Assembly (NCBI GenBank): GCA_964633465.1
Contig: CAZWGB010000001.1
Location: forward strand, 5,794 to 69,793
Reading direction: 5' to 3'
DNA from: DTSX01 sp964633465
GTDB taxonomy: Bacteria > Pseudomonadota > Gammaproteobacteria > Steroidobacterales > UBA11654
Length of the DNA stretch: 64,000 nucleotides
Below, in pieces: positions 7,593 through 17,797 of the stretch. The position numbers were made by a program, and so were the translations under genes. Under the pieces are notes generated by a model. The model made no database searches. It was not told where the DNA came from and saw nothing but the letters and a program-made list of their open reading frames with translations. How positions within the stretch are numbered: position 1 is the first letter of the stretch; each line of letters starts with the position of its first letter.

Positions 7593-9986
7593 TTAATTCG
7601 TAGGGTAGGCGCTGTCTAAAAGTGTTTGTAATTTTTGAGAAATATCTACTCTGGGTTGGTAGTTTGGAATTGTTGGTTCAATCGTGTTGTATAGAGTGTC
7701 CCTAAGTCTTGGAGTTCTTTGAGAATTTTTTATAAAGGATTCCATTTTTTCAGGAGTAAATTCCTGGCCATGGATACTTCCTGCAGCTTTTGATATTGAC
7801 TCATTCATCAACGTTCCACCCATATCGTTGACACCCGCATTGAGACAGGCTTCAGCACCAGCTTGTCCCAGTTTGACCCAACTCGCTTGAATATTGGTGA
7901 TCAACGGATTCAGGCTTAATCTTGCGATTGCATGCATCAACAGAACTTCTCTGAAAGTAGGTCCTGGACGAGCATGGCCACGTTTGTACATGGGCGACTC
8001 CATGCTGACGAAGGGCAAGGGTATGAATTCTGTAATGCCTCCCGTACGGTTTTGCAGATTCCTTAATTTTAGAAGATGGGTAGCCCAATCAGATATATTT
8101 TCTTGATGACCAAACATAATGGTCGAAGTGGTATTAATGCCAATTTCGTGAGCCGTTGCAATGACTTCCAACCACCTTTCACTGTTGATTTTATCAGGAC
8201 AAATTCTATCTCTGACTCGATCATCTAAAATTTCTGCTGCAGTCCCTGGCATCGTTTTCAAGCCTGCTTCTTTCAATTTCAGTAAGAAATCCTTAATGGA
8301 ACTCCCCAAAGTCATGGCCCCATGATGAATTTCTAAAGGCGAGAATGCGTGGATATGCATTTCAGGTACTTTTGCTTTGATTGTCCTGCAAATATCCAGG
8401 TAAGTATTGCCATCAAAATGGGGATGAATACCACCCTGAAGACAGACTTCAGTGCCACCTCTTTGCCAGGCTTCCATCGTTCGGTCTGCAATTTCATCAT
8501 AAGAAATCAGATAAGGTTTACCTCTCAAATTTTCCTTAGTTTTACCTTTGGAGAAAGCACAGAAGTGACAGGTATATTTGCAGATATTGGTGTAGTTAAT
8601 GTTTCGTGTGATGACGTAACTGACAACATCGCCGTTGATTTTTTGTCTCAGAGCGTTGGCATGGTTAAGTATGTAATGCAAACGGTTTCCTCTTGATTTG
8701 AAGAGTTCAATGACCTCACTGTGGTCCAGTGATTGTCCTTTGAGTGCTTTTTTAACGGCAACAACGATGGAGGAATTCGGTTGCAAATGATTGCTATTCA
8801 TCCAGTTTTGTGGACGACCTGTATCTGGAATTTGCAGCGATTCTCCACATCGCCACAGGTTGTGTCTAGCGAATCCTTCAGAGTCTGAAAGTTCATGAAT
8901 GGAACGTTTTAAGCCTAGGTCAAACCAATTTTTTCCTGCGGTGATGTATTCAGGATATATAGTCAATCGTTCTTGAAGTTGTTTGCCTGCATTATTTGTT
9001 GCCTTTTTCAAAAGTTCCAATTCTGGCCAGGGGGATTCGGGATTCACATGGTCTTGGGTAACCGGTGAAACGCCACCCCAATCATTAATTCCTGCCGCAA
9101 TCAGTTCTGGCAGAACTTTCATGTTGAGATTGGGTGGACACTGAATATTCATGTCTGGTCCAAAAACAATTCTAGCCATTGCAAGAGTCCACAACAATTC
9201 CTCTATTTCGGGCGCTGGAAAATTCCTCATTTTTGTATCAGGTTTGGGAATGAAATTCTGAACAATAATTTCCTGAATGTGATCGAATTCAAGGTGGATC
9301 TCTTTAATTGCCAGGAGACTTTCAATACGCTCCCTTCTGGTCTCCCCAATGCCAATGAGAATACCCGTAGTTAAAGGCACTGAAGCTTTACCAGCGGCTC
9401 GAATGGTATTCAGTCTAAGAGCTGGCTCTTTGTCAGGAGAGCCAAAGTGTGGCTGACTTTTTCCACACAACCTGTTAGAGGAGGATTCCAGCATGATCCC
9501 CATTGAAGGCGCCACCTCTCTGAGTTGGAGCATTTGTTCAATGGTCATGGTTCCAGGGTTTAAATGGGGCAGAAGACCGGTTTCTTCCAACACCAGTTTT
9601 GCCATGGCTTGCAGATAATCCAAGGTTGTTTTGTAACCCAAAAACTGGAGATCTTTTTTTGCTATTTTATATCGTAGTTCAGGTTTTTCACCAAGTGTGA
9701 ACAAAGCTTCTTTGCATTGCTTTGCTTTTCCCTCTTGGGCAATTTTCAGAATTTCTTCGGGCCTGAGATAAGGATTGTTTAACTTTCTAGGCACTTTTGC
9801 AAAAGTGCAATAATGACAAACATCCCGGCAAAGCATGGTTAACGGTATGAAGACTTTTTTCGAAAAAGTGATAACTTTTTTGCTTTCGTCTCTGAGTAAG
9901 GATGCCTGTTGCAAAAGTTGCTCGGGTCTGAGGGAATGGCTCAAGTCCAGATATTCATTGATTTGTCTTGGAGCTTGTTTAAGCAT
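7593..9986 (-). CDS. fbiC: FO synthase, CofG-CofH fusion (FbiC)
   Basis: A 797-residue dual radical-SAM enzyme that makes the deazaflavin chromophore FO from 5-amino-6-ribitylamino-uracil and tyrosine. The N-terminal CofG half has its 4Fe-4S cysteines as CRDVCHYC (Cys53, 57, 60); the C-terminal CofH half has CKYTCHFC (Cys469, 473, 476). Further landmarks are GGVSPVTQDHVNP in CofG and LQGGIHP and PGTAAEIL in CofH. The order CofG then CofH is that of actinobacterial FbiC; methanogens encode the halves separately. ATG at 9986. It is the last gene of the minus-strand F420 operon, 49 bases after cofC. Confidence 0.96.
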   Translation of the reverse strand: MLKQAPRQINEYLDLSHSLRPEQLLQQASLLRDESKKVITFSKKVFIPLTMLCRDVCHYCTFAKVPRKLNNPYLRPEEILKIAQEGKAKQCKEALFTLGEKPELRYKIAKKDLQFLGYKTTLDYLQAMAKLVLEETGLLPHLNPGTMTIEQMLQLREVAPSMGIMLESSSNRLCGKSQPHFGSPDKEPALRLNTIRAAGKASVPLTTGILIGIGETRRERIESLLAIKEIHLEFDHIQEIIVQNFIPKPDTKMRNFPAPEIEELLWTLAMARIVFGPDMNIQCPPNLNMKVLPELIAAGINDWGGVSPVTQDHVNPESPWPELELLKKATNNAGKQLQERLTIYPEYITAGKNWFDLGLKRSIHELSDSEGFARHNLWRCGESLQIPDTGRPQNWMNSNHLQPNSSIVVAVKKALKGQSLDHSEVIELFKSRGNRLHYILNHANALRQKINGDVVSYVITRNINYTNICKYTCHFCAFSKGKTKENLRGKPYLISYDEIADRTMEAWQRGGTEVCLQGGIHPHFDGNTYLDICRTIKAKVPEMHIHAFSPLEIHHGAMTLGSSIKDFLLKLKEAGLKTMPGTAAEILDDRVRDRICPDKINSERWLEVIATAHEIGINTTSTIMFGHQENISDWATHLLKLRNLQNRTGGITEFIPLPFVSMESPMYKRGHARPGPTFREVLLMHAIARLSLNPLITNIQASWVKLGQAGAEACLNAGVNDMGGTLMNESISKAAGSIHGQEFTPEKMESFIKNSQRTPRLRDTLYNTIEPTIPNYQPRVDISQKLQTLLDSAYPTN

Positions 9987-10035
9987 GTACTAGTTATAAC
10001 CTCAAATTTGTTTCATCTCAACGACAAATTTCCAA

Positions 10036-10662
10036 TTACAAATTGTGTCTTTGTATAAAGTTCAAAAATTGAGTATTTATAGAGCTCTTTTTGAATTCCT
10101 GAAGATCATTCCACGTATCAACATCAAGACTCAGGTTCTTGATTTCTATAATTTTTGTGTTGATCTTTTGTGCCTTAGCTGCTGCAAGGTGTTTATCAAA
10201 ACTATTGACACCAAATTGGAATTCCAAAATTGCTGGAAGGTCGAGAATCAGTGCATTAGTCCCATTTTCTTTGTGTGCTTTAACAATGGATAAACCACCT
10301 TGGTGCTCGGCTATGAACTTTGCTATATCTGTTTCTTGTACAAATGGTAGGTCAACAGATAAGTAGAGCATCTGCTGGATTCCCTGATTTTGAATCCATT
10401 TTGCGGCATGGGTTATCTTTGCTTTTAGCTTCTTTATTTCGGGGTCTTTGAGAATGGTTATTTTTTGATTATCAAATGACTTTAACCATTCTTTTTCGTT
10501 GCTTAAAACAACTATTTTTTCAATGCTCCGAATAGAGCAAAGCGCTTCAAGAACCTGAGTGGCTAATATTTGTGTCAGTTCTCTGCGTCGATCACTATCA
10601 AGGTGTTTTGATAGTCTTGAGAATGATTCAGAAAAATCATTGATTGGGATCAAAGCCCACAT
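10036..10662 (-). CDS. cofC: 2-phospholactate/phosphoenolpyruvate guanylyltransferase (CofC/FbiD)
   Basis: A 208-residue nucleotidyltransferase that activates 2-phospholactate (or PEP) with GTP for F420 assembly. The N-terminus MWALIPINDFSESFSRLS corresponds to the nucleotide-binding start of CofC (usually LVP.K....KSRL), and LSVDLPFV is the metal-binding D-x-P segment; ALILDLP also fits. Overall the sequence is divergent, so the call leans on position between cofD and fbiC. The ATG overlaps the cofD stop as ATGA (10662), indicating translational coupling. Confidence 0.88.
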   Translation of the reverse strand: MWALIPINDFSESFSRLSKHLDSDRRRELTQILATQVLEALCSIRSIEKIVVLSNEKEWLKSFDNQKITILKDPEIKKLKAKITHAAKWIQNQGIQQMLYLSVDLPFVQETDIAKFIAEHQGGLSIVKAHKENGTNALILDLPAILEFQFGVNSFDKHLAAAKAQKINTKIIEIKNLSLDVDTWNDLQEFKKSSINTQFLNFIQRHNL

Positions 10663-11630
10663 CAGATAAGGCCTTTTTTAGTGTTGAATTTTTGACTAAA
10701 TACGATCAGATCTTGGGCTAGTTGAATTTTATCTGCATCGGTTTTCATTATCGTATTGGTTACTTCAACTTCGATACCCATGGACTGAATTTCAGAAGCC
10801 ATAGTTTTGTCTCTTTCGTCAATAATCAGACCATCTATCAACGGTTGATAATGTTGAGCTACACTGGCAACAGTTACTGGTATACCCATTTCATTCATGA
10901 TCTTTGCAGCAGGTCCTCTCAGTGCTTTTCCCGCAACGATTGGCGAAACAGCAATCACAGGTGCAGCAGATGATTGAATGTATGATTTGATTTCCTTGAT
11001 TGATAGGATCGGGTCAATGCTTAAATATGGATTTGAAGGACAAAAAATTATGGCAGCATACTCATTGTTTTCTATCGCAGACATAAGTTCGGGTGAGATG
11101 GTAGCTTTGGCACTGCCTTTGAATGAAATTTTTCTGATACTAGGCTTGGATTGATGTTTAACAAAATATTCCTGGAACGGCAAACAACCGATGTCCGATT
11201 CAATGACGGTTAGAACTGGATCATCACTCATAGGTAAGATACGGCTTTTTAAACCAAATTGTTGGGCAATGCTTTGAGTAATTTCGGTAAGTCTTAAGCC
11301 TTTTCCCCTTAGTTCATTGCGGTAAAAATGCAATGCCAGATCTTTATCACCAATCTGGAACCAATTCTCTAAACCCAATTCACCTAAAGCAGAGTGCGTC
11401 TTCCAGGTTTCGTCGGCTCTCCCCCATCCCTTTCCAGGATCGTTGACTCCAGCAAGGGTGTATATCAAAGTGTCTGAATCTGGGGAGATATACAAGCCAA
11501 GGTGTGTAAAGTCATCGCCTGTGTTGGCGATGATAGTCAGGGTATCCTGTGCTGCAATCTGATCCAGACCCCAGCTCAGTTTCGCTCCACCAACACCACC
11601 GCTTAGGGCAAGAATGTTATCCCCGTTCAT
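10662..11630 (-). CDS. cofD: 2-phospho-L-lactate transferase (CofD/FbiA)
   Basis: Transfers the phospholactyl or phosphoenolpyruvyl group from its GDP/GPP-activated form to FO, giving F420-0. The protein (322 residues from ATG 11630) opens with NILALSGGVGGAKLSWGL, the family's nucleotide-binding signature, followed by IANTGDDFTHLGLYISPDSDT and DPGKGWGRADETW, both diagnostic. The ATG is 2 bases after the cofE stop; a TTG at 11636 that would overlap cofE is possible but unnecessary. The downstream end overlaps cofC. Confidence 0.95.
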   Translation of the reverse strand: MNGDNILALSGGVGGAKLSWGLDQIAAQDTLTIIANTGDDFTHLGLYISPDSDTLIYTLAGVNDPGKGWGRADETWKTHSALGELGLENWFQIGDKDLALHFYRNELRGKGLRLTEITQSIAQQFGLKSRILPMSDDPVLTVIESDIGCLPFQEYFVKHQSKPSIRKISFKGSAKATISPELMSAIENNEYAAIIFCPSNPYLSIDPILSIKEIKSYIQSSAAPVIAVSPIVAGKALRGPAAKIMNEMGIPVTVASVAQHYQPLIDGLIIDERDKTMASEIQSMGIEVEVTNTIMKTDADKIQLAQDLIVFSQKFNTKKGLI

Positions 11631-11632
11631 AG

Positions 11633-12418
11633 TCAACGAAACAAATCTTCTTTCTTTGGGCGAATAAGGTCTTGGATAGAGTCTTCGGCAGAATCTATAT
11701 CTAATCCTTGAATCAATACCACAGGAGTTGCTTCATTAGTTTCACCCATCACCAAAGAGGCAGCTGCAGCAAGCTGATCTGCCCAAGCAATGCATGTAAC
11801 TTGCAACTCTCGTTCAAATAAATCTTTGGCTTTGAATCTTAAGTCCATTAGTGCTTTTACTCCAGCAGAACCAATGGCATGTCCTATTGTTCCCAATCGC
11901 CAAGCTCGCCCGATGCTGTCCGTGATAATAATACCAACGTCAATACCAGTTTTTTCTTTAATTTGATCCTTAATTCTCATAGCAGATTTATCGGGATTGA
12001 GTGGCAGCAATAAGGCTACTTCATCCTTTTGTTTTGATTCAATGTTGGAGCGATCCACGCCAGCATTGGCTAAGACATGACCCAAACGATGTTCGACAAT
12101 GATCACGCCATCACTTATTCGAATAACCTCATTGGATTCTTGAAGAATCAATTCAACCAATCTTGGGTCTTTATTTGCTTGATGCGCTATATCCAATGCA
12201 TCTTGGGACGGATCAACGTCGGATAAACTGACTAGGCGTCCTTCTGCTTTAGAAACAATTTTTTGGGCAACAGCAACCACATCATTAGTTTCAATAACAA
12301 TGTTATTGTCAGCCAAGCCAGATAAGATTAATTCTCCAAGATCATCATTCTTTTCAATCAATGGCAAGCCGGTAAGAGCAGTTAAGGATATCGAAGGTGG
12401 TTGTGACTTGAAATGCAT
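11633..12418 (-). CDS. cofE: Coenzyme F420:L-glutamate ligase (CofE)
   Basis: Adds gamma-linked glutamates to F420-0 with GTP. The 261-residue chain holds ETNDVVAVAQKIVSKAEGR, EHRLGHVLANAGVDRSN, IITDSIGRAWRLGTIGHAIG and WADQLAAAASLVMGET, all characteristic of the CofE/FbiB N-terminal domain. The C-terminal nitroreductase-like domain of actinobacterial FbiB is absent, so this is the short archaeal-like form; a separate dehydro-F420-0 reductase, if needed, is not in the window. ATG at 12418 lies 32 bases after the npdG stop. Confidence 0.95.
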   Translation of the reverse strand: MHFKSQPPSISLTALTGLPLIEKNDDLGELILSGLADNNIVIETNDVVAVAQKIVSKAEGRLVSLSDVDPSQDALDIAHQANKDPRLVELILQESNEVIRISDGVIIVEHRLGHVLANAGVDRSNIESKQKDEVALLLPLNPDKSAMRIKDQIKEKTGIDVGIIITDSIGRAWRLGTIGHAIGSAGVKALMDLRFKAKDLFERELQVTCIAWADQLAAAASLVMGETNEATPVVLIQGLDIDSAEDSIQDLIRPKKEDLFR

Positions 12419-12450
12419 GGCAATCAGGGTGTGTCCAGAAAGAGCCTATA

Positions 12451-13107
12451 TCAGTGAGATGTGATTTTGATGCCAGAAGATTTACGTTTGTACTTCTTAT
12501 TAATCGAAATAAGAATCGATGTTAGTGCTTCTGCGGCAGCAGAATTTTCCAGCGGACCAACGTGCCAAGAACGTAAACCTAATTCTCCCACAAGTTCAGT
12601 GACAAGATTAAGTGCTGCTTCGTTGTTTCCAGAGATCAAAACTTCAGCATCAATTCTGTCATCAGAATTTAACAAATGCGATCCAATATTCTGCAGTGCA
12701 GCTATGACGGTAACATCATCTCCCAGGATATTTTGTGCTTCAACAGCCACTGATCCAGTCTTTGGCAGGGAAACCTTTGTAACTTCTTTTTGGAGAGGCA
12801 CGGTTGTATCGACAAGTATTTTACCTTGCAAGTATTCTTTTACAATTTTCAGAATTGTTTCGTGACTGCTGTAGGGCACTGTGAGTACCGCAAGGTCACA
12901 CAGTTTTGCAGCTTCTGCCAATTCAAATCCATTTATGGTTTCCAAATCCAATTCTTCTCGCATCGAGCGAGCAAAACTTGTTGCTTTTTCTTTGGACCGT
13001 GAGCCTATGATGATTCTATAGCCTTTCTGTGCCCATTTTTTTGCAAGAGCTGAGCCCAGATCTCCAGTTCCACCTAAAATTGCAATTGTTAGATCCCTGC
13101 TAGGCAT
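12451..13107 (-). CDS. npdG: F420:NADPH oxidoreductase (Fno/NpdG)
   Basis: Moves hydride between NADPH and F420. The protein (218 residues from ATG 13107) begins [18 protein letters not shown] with the dinucleotide-binding glycine motif, then [11 protein letters not shown], which fits recognition of the NADPH 2'-phosphate, and later [12 protein letters not shown] and NIGSHLL. This matches the archaeal/actinobacterial Fno family in length and motif order. ATG at 13107 overlaps the ilvD stop by 8 bases; ATGs at 13119 and 13143 are alternatives deeper in ilvD. It leads the cofE-cofD-cofC-fbiC block, so cofactor synthesis and reduction are encoded together. Confidence 0.9.
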   Translation of the reverse strand: MPSRDLTIAILGGTGDLGSALAKKWAQKGYRIIIGSRSKEKATSFARSMREELDLETINGFELAEAAKLCDLAVLTVPYSSHETILKIVKEYLQGKILVDTTVPLQKEVTKVSLPKTGSVAVEAQNILGDDVTVIAALQNIGSHLLNSDDRIDAEVLISGNNEAALNLVTELVGELGLRSWHVGPLENSAAAEALTSILISINKKYKRKSSGIKITSH

Positions 13108-14953
13108 CTGTATTCTCATCGGGCAAAACCCGGACAGCTCCATCTGAAGCAGAAGAGGCCATCATTGCATAGGCTTTCAAGGCTAGACTTACCTCGCGAT
13201 TTCGACTTGAGGGTTTCCAGGCACTTGATCCTGTTTCATCCATAGCAATTCTTCTGTTTTCAAGATCTTCTGGTAAAAGATTTACATTGATTTTTCTCTT
13301 GGGGATATCAATATCAATAATGTCCCCATTTTTTATCAGCCCAATGGCTCCTCCAGAAGCTGCTTCAGGTGAAATATGCCCAATTGAAAGACCAGATGTT
13401 CCACCAGAGAATCTGCCATCAGTAATCAGGGCACATTTTTTCCCTAAGCCCTTTGACTTCAAGTAACTGGTTGGATACAGCATTTCTTGCATGCCTGGTC
13501 CACCTCTTGGCCCTTCGTATCGTATGACGATGACTTCACCGGCTTTGACTTCGTCGTTCAAAATACCTTCAATCGCATGGTCTTGACTTTCAAATATGTG
13601 TGCTGGGCCACTAAAAACCAAACTGTTTTCGTCAACACCAGCAGTTTTGACTATACAGCCATCCAAGGCAATGTTGCCCTTGAGCACTGCCAAGCCTCCA
13701 TCAAGACTATATGCATGATCAATTTCTCGAATACAACCTCGGCTTCGATCTAAGTCCAGTTCATCGTAACGTTTTTTTTGAGAAAATGGTTCAGTTGTTG
13801 GGATCATTCCAGGTGCGGCTGAATAGAATTCCAGTACCTGTTTGTTAGGAGTTCTACTGATGTCCCATTTAGCGATTGCTGCTTGCATTGTTTTACTATG
13901 AATGGTGCCAGTATCCACATTAAGTAATTTTCCTTTTTCAAGCTGGCCAAGAATAGCCATCACTCCTCCTGCACGATGCACATCTTCCAAATGGTAGTGA
14001 CTGCTTGGCGCTACTTTGCAAAGATTAGGCACGCGTCTGGACAGGCGATCAATATCTTCCATGGAAAAATCAAGATGTGCTTCTTTTGCTGCTGCTAGGA
14101 TGTGCAAAACGGTATTGGTAGAACCACCCATTGCAATGTCTAGCGTCATTGCGTTTTCGAATGCTTTTTTACCAGCTATCTTACGAGGTAAAACCTCTGT
14201 ATTGTTATCTTCATAATAATCTTTTGCTAATTTAACAATCAGTTTTCCTGCATCCAAAAATAGCTGTTTTCTATCTGCGTGTGTTGCCAAGACACTCCCA
14301 TTACCAGGCAATGCAAGGCCCAATGCTTCTACCAAGCAATTCATTGAGTTTGCAGTAAACATTCCCGAACACGACCCACAAGTTGGGCAGGCAGATCGTT
14401 CAATCGCAGCCAGATCCTCATCCGATACGGAATCGTCTCCAGCAAAGACCATTGCATCAATCAAATCGAGTGTAGTTTCCACACCCTTAACCTTGCTTTT
14501 TCCCGCCTCCATGGGACCACCAGAAACAAAAATGGTTGGTATATTCAACCGCATTGCTGCCATCAACATGCCGGGTGTAATTTTGTCACAGTTTGACAGG
14601 CAAACCATTGCGTCTGCACAGTGAGCATTGACCATGTATTCTACTGCATCTGCTATGAGTTCTCGAGAAGGCAGGCTATAGAGCATGCCCGGGTGTCCCA
14701 TAGCAATTCCATCATCAACTGCAATGGTATTGAACTCTTTAGCAACCCCTCCTTGTACTTGGATTTCTTTAGCAACCAGTTGTCCTAAATCTTTGAGATG
14801 CACATGCCCCGGTACAAACTGAGTAAAAGAGTTTGCGATGGCAATAATTGGCTTGCCAAAATCATCATCAGTCATCCCTGTAGCACGCCAGAGAGCCCTA
14901 GCACCAGCCATATTTCTTCCATGTGTTGAGGTTTTTGATCTATATTCAGGCAT
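13100..14953 (-). CDS. ilvD: Dihydroxy-acid dehydratase
   Basis: Dehydrates 2,3-dihydroxy acids in valine, isoleucine and leucine synthesis, using an Fe-S cluster. At 617 residues it has the family's length (E. coli 616) and its cluster and active-site segments: [48 protein letters not shown], and [23 protein letters not shown] at 14953 has GAGAG ahead. Its 3' end overlaps npdG, so the F420 genes are apparently read from the ilvD promoter, an unexpected pairing for which I see no metabolic reason. Confidence 0.97.
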   Translation of the reverse strand: MPEYRSKTSTHGRNMAGARALWRATGMTDDDFGKPIIAIANSFTQFVPGHVHLKDLGQLVAKEIQVQGGVAKEFNTIAVDDGIAMGHPGMLYSLPSRELIADAVEYMVNAHCADAMVCLSNCDKITPGMLMAAMRLNIPTIFVSGGPMEAGKSKVKGVETTLDLIDAMVFAGDDSVSDEDLAAIERSACPTCGSCSGMFTANSMNCLVEALGLALPGNGSVLATHADRKQLFLDAGKLIVKLAKDYYEDNNTEVLPRKIAGKKAFENAMTLDIAMGGSTNTVLHILAAAKEAHLDFSMEDIDRLSRRVPNLCKVAPSSHYHLEDVHRAGGVMAILGQLEKGKLLNVDTGTIHSKTMQAAIAKWDISRTPNKQVLEFYSAAPGMIPTTEPFSQKKRYDELDLDRSRGCIREIDHAYSLDGGLAVLKGNIALDGCIVKTAGVDENSLVFSGPAHIFESQDHAIEGILNDEVKAGEVIVIRYEGPRGGPGMQEMLYPTSYLKSKGLGKKCALITDGRFSGGTSGLSIGHISPEAASGGAIGLIKNGDIIDIDIPKRKINVNLLPEDLENRRIAMDETGSSAWKPSSRNREVSLALKAYAMMASSASDGAVRVLPDENTDA

Positions 14954-15110
14954 CTCTCTTTTTAATCTATTTAAGCGGTAATTTTCTTAGGATATTATTA
15001 TCTCATTTATTGCTAATAATTCTAATTCTCATGGTACAGTAGTGTCAGAAAATTATTGATTTTTGATCGATTTGTCTCAAGTTTTTATATGGTATTTATC
15101 AGAATTTAAT

Positions 15111-17723
15111 ATGAGCGAACAAAAAAAAACAGCCAAAGTAATTGATTTAAATTCGTCGCAACAAAAATACTTCGAACAAGAATGGAAGACTGAATTAAAT
15201 GAATGGATAGAGTCTCTAGATTCTATCAAACACAGCTATGGCAGCCGACAAGTTAAGGAGCTTTTACGGTCCTTGCAAAACCATGCTTTAAGTAGCGGTG
15301 TTAGTCTTGGCGAGGCCACACTGAACACACCCTATAGAAACTCAATTCATGTGAGTGATCAGCCAGATTACCCAGGCGATATACAGATGGAGAAAAGAAT
15401 TGAAAATATCATCCGTTGGAATGCTATGGCAATGGTTCTCCAGGCTAATGACAATGGTTCAGGAGTTGGAGGACATATTGCCACCTATGCTTCAGCAGCA
15501 ACCCTCATGGAAGTGATGCTAAATCACTTTGTTCGTTCAAGAACCGATGATTATCAAGGCGATATGTTTAATATCCAAGCACATGCTTCTCCAGGTATTT
15601 ATTCAAGAGCTTTTTTAGAAGGACGATTAACCATTGAAGAGTTAGCTAATTTCAGAAGAGAATTACAACCCGATGGCGGTTTACCTTCTTATCCTCATCC
15701 AAGGAGAAGACCAAATTTGTGGCCAAGTCCGTGTGCATCTATGGGACTGAGTGCTGTTTCTGCAATCTACTATGCAAGGTTTGCAAAATATCTTGAAAAT
15801 AGGGGTTTAACAGACAAAAAAGGCGGCAAAATCTGGGCCATTCTTGGTGATGGTGAGATGGACGAACCGGAAACTCTGGGTACCATCAATATTGCCTCAA
15901 GAGAAGGACTGGATAATCTCATCTTTGTTGTTAATTGCAATTTACAACGTCTTGATGGACCGGTTAGAGGCAACGGCAAAATTATCCAAGAACTTGAAGC
16001 AGTTTTCAGAGGCTCACAATGGAATGTATTGAAGGTCATATGGGGCTCAGAATGGGATCCTTTATTTGCAATTGACCATAACGATGTAATGCAAAAAAGA
16101 ATGGATGAAGTTTTAGACGGTGAATACCAAATGTATTCGGTGATATCAGGTAAAGAACAATTGAATCACTGGGCTAAAGACAATCCCGAGCTAAAAGAAA
16201 TTATGTCCGGTCTTACTGATGAAGAAGTTAAAAAAATTAAGCGAGGAGGCTTTGATCGCAAAAAGCTATATGCAGCTTTTGAGCGAGCTGTGAACACCAA
16301 AGGCAAGCCTACCGTAATACTGATTAAAACCTTGAAAGGCTATGGGTTGGGTGAAAGAGCGGAAGGAACTAATACTACCCATCAAAAAAAGCAAATGTCT
16401 GATGATGAGCGACTGGAGATTGCACATCGACTTGATATACCGCTCAGTGAAAAAGCAATAAAAGAGGCCCAATTTTTTGTGCCAGATTCAGACTCAAAAG
16501 AGATGCAATATCTACACGAGCAGCGGGAAAGACTCGGTGGGTATCAACCCATAAGATTCAATGATTGCAAATCTATAAAAACTCCTAGTATTGAAATTTT
16601 TCAGGATTTCTTAGACGGTATTGACCGCTCTGTCTCCACCACACTTTCTTTGGTCAGAATGATTTCAAAACTTCTCAGAGATAAAGAATTGGGAAAATAT
16701 TTAGTCCCCATTGTTCCGGATGAGGCGAGAACGTTTGGTATGGACGGTTTATTCCCACAGGCAGGAATCTATTCATCTGAAGGACAGAATTACGAACCGG
16801 TTGATGCTGGAACCCTTTCGCCTTATAAAGAAGCAAAGGATGGGCAAATTCTCCAGGAGGGTATTTGCGAAGCTGGCGCCTTGGCATCTTTTATGGCTGC
16901 AGGCACTGCTTATGCTCATTTTCAGCTACCCATGATTCCGTTTTACATTTTTTACTCAATCTTTGGGTTGCAACGAGTCGGTGACATGGTTTGGGCTTGT
17001 GGTGATGCATTGACACGTGGTTTCTTGATCGGCGGCACTGCAGGCAGGACAACACTGAATGGCGAGGGAGTTCAACACCAGGATGGTCATTCACATGTTT
17101 TAGCTGCGACCTATCCTAACTTGATGACCTACGATCCATGTTTTGCTTATGAATTGGCGATAATCATTCGAGAGGGCATTCGAAGGATGTATGAGGAGCA
17201 AGAAGATATTTTCTACTACTTAACCGTTTACAATGAAAATCATACCCATCCGAAGATGCCAGAGGGAGTAGAAGAGGGAATCTTGAAGGGAATTTATTGC
17301 TTTAATAGAGGACCAGAATCTTTAAAGAAAAAATATAAAGGGGAGCCAATCCATCTTTTGGGCAGTGGGAGCATCATGCAACAGGTTATCAAAGCACAAA
17401 AACAATTAATTGATCAGGGTATCCCAACCGATGTTTGGAGTGTTACCAGCTACAACTTACTGCATAAAGACTACGTTGATTGCCAACAAACAGGCAAAGA
17501 TCCTTATCTGGTTCAAGTATTAAAAAATGAGTTCGGTCATTTTATTGCAGTTAGCGATTACATGAGATTGCTTCCAGATAGCCTTGCTCACTTGTTCCCT
17601 GGCAACTTTACCTCCCTTGGAACCGATGGATATGGTCTCAGCGAGTCAAGAGATGAACTGAGAAATTATTTTGGTATCAGTACGGAATCTATTGTTGACA
17701 AGGTCGTTGAAATCACTAAGTAA
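15111..17723 (+). CDS. aceE: Pyruvate dehydrogenase E1 component, homodimeric type
   Basis: The thiamine-diphosphate decarboxylase of the pyruvate dehydrogenase complex. The 870-residue protein from ATG 15111 (MSEQKKTAKVID) has RWNAMAMVLQAN, SPGIYSRAFLEGRL, the ThDP motif GDGEMDEPETLG...VVNCNLQRLDG, KTLKGYGLG and a C-terminal transketolase-like region (LNGEGVQHQDGHSHV). An in-frame TTG at 15063 is rejected because the extension does not resemble the family. The downstream neighbours are an alcohol dehydrogenase and an amidase, not aceF or lpd, so the E2 and E3 genes must be elsewhere. It is divergent from ilvD, sharing a 157-base A+T-rich gap in which I could not assign a confident promoter. 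Confidence 0.96.
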   Translation: MSEQKKTAKVIDLNSSQQKYFEQEWKTELNEWIESLDSIKHSYGSRQVKELLRSLQNHALSSGVSLGEATLNTPYRNSIHVSDQPDYPGDIQMEKRIENIIRWNAMAMVLQANDNGSGVGGHIATYASAATLMEVMLNHFVRSRTDDYQGDMFNIQAHASPGIYSRAFLEGRLTIEELANFRRELQPDGGLPSYPHPRRRPNLWPSPCASMGLSAVSAIYYARFAKYLENRGLTDKKGGKIWAILGDGEMDEPETLGTINIASREGLDNLIFVVNCNLQRLDGPVRGNGKIIQELEAVFRGSQWNVLKVIWGSEWDPLFAIDHNDVMQKRMDEVLDGEYQMYSVISGKEQLNHWAKDNPELKEIMSGLTDEEVKKIKRGGFDRKKLYAAFERAVNTKGKPTVILIKTLKGYGLGERAEGTNTTHQKKQMSDDERLEIAHRLDIPLSEKAIKEAQFFVPDSDSKEMQYLHEQRERLGGYQPIRFNDCKSIKTPSIEIFQDFLDGIDRSVSTTLSLVRMISKLLRDKELGKYLVPIVPDEARTFGMDGLFPQAGIYSSEGQNYEPVDAGTLSPYKEAKDGQILQEGICEAGALASFMAAGTAYAHFQLPMIPFYIFYSIFGLQRVGDMVWACGDALTRGFLIGGTAGRTTLNGEGVQHQDGHSHVLAATYPNLMTYDPCFAYELAIIIREGIRRMYEEQEDIFYYLTVYNENHTHPKMPEGVEEGILKGIYCFNRGPESLKKKYKGEPIHLLGSGSIMQQVIKAQKQLIDQGIPTDVWSVTSYNLLHKDYVDCQQTGKDPYLVQVLKNEFGHFIAVSDYMRLLPDSLAHLFPGNFTSLGTDGYGLSESRDELRNYFGISTESIVDKVVEITK

Positions 17724-17797
17724 TCGCCTTCATTTCTTATGCTTTAAAAAGATTGTGTAAGTCTCTCACTTAACAGCTAAACAAGATTTTAAAAAAA

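Noticed and set aside
12461..12865. 134-residue open frame on the plus strand
   Set aside because: Antisense shadow of npdG; no ribosome-binding site or recognisable domain.
14954..15110. PdhR operator or ilv attenuator in the ilvD-aceE gap
   Set aside because: No PdhR-box palindrome and no leader peptide rich in branched-chain codons could be found.
17724..17797. TAAGT/ACTTA hairpin after aceE as a terminator
   Set aside because: Five-base A+T stem without a T-run; too weak to call.
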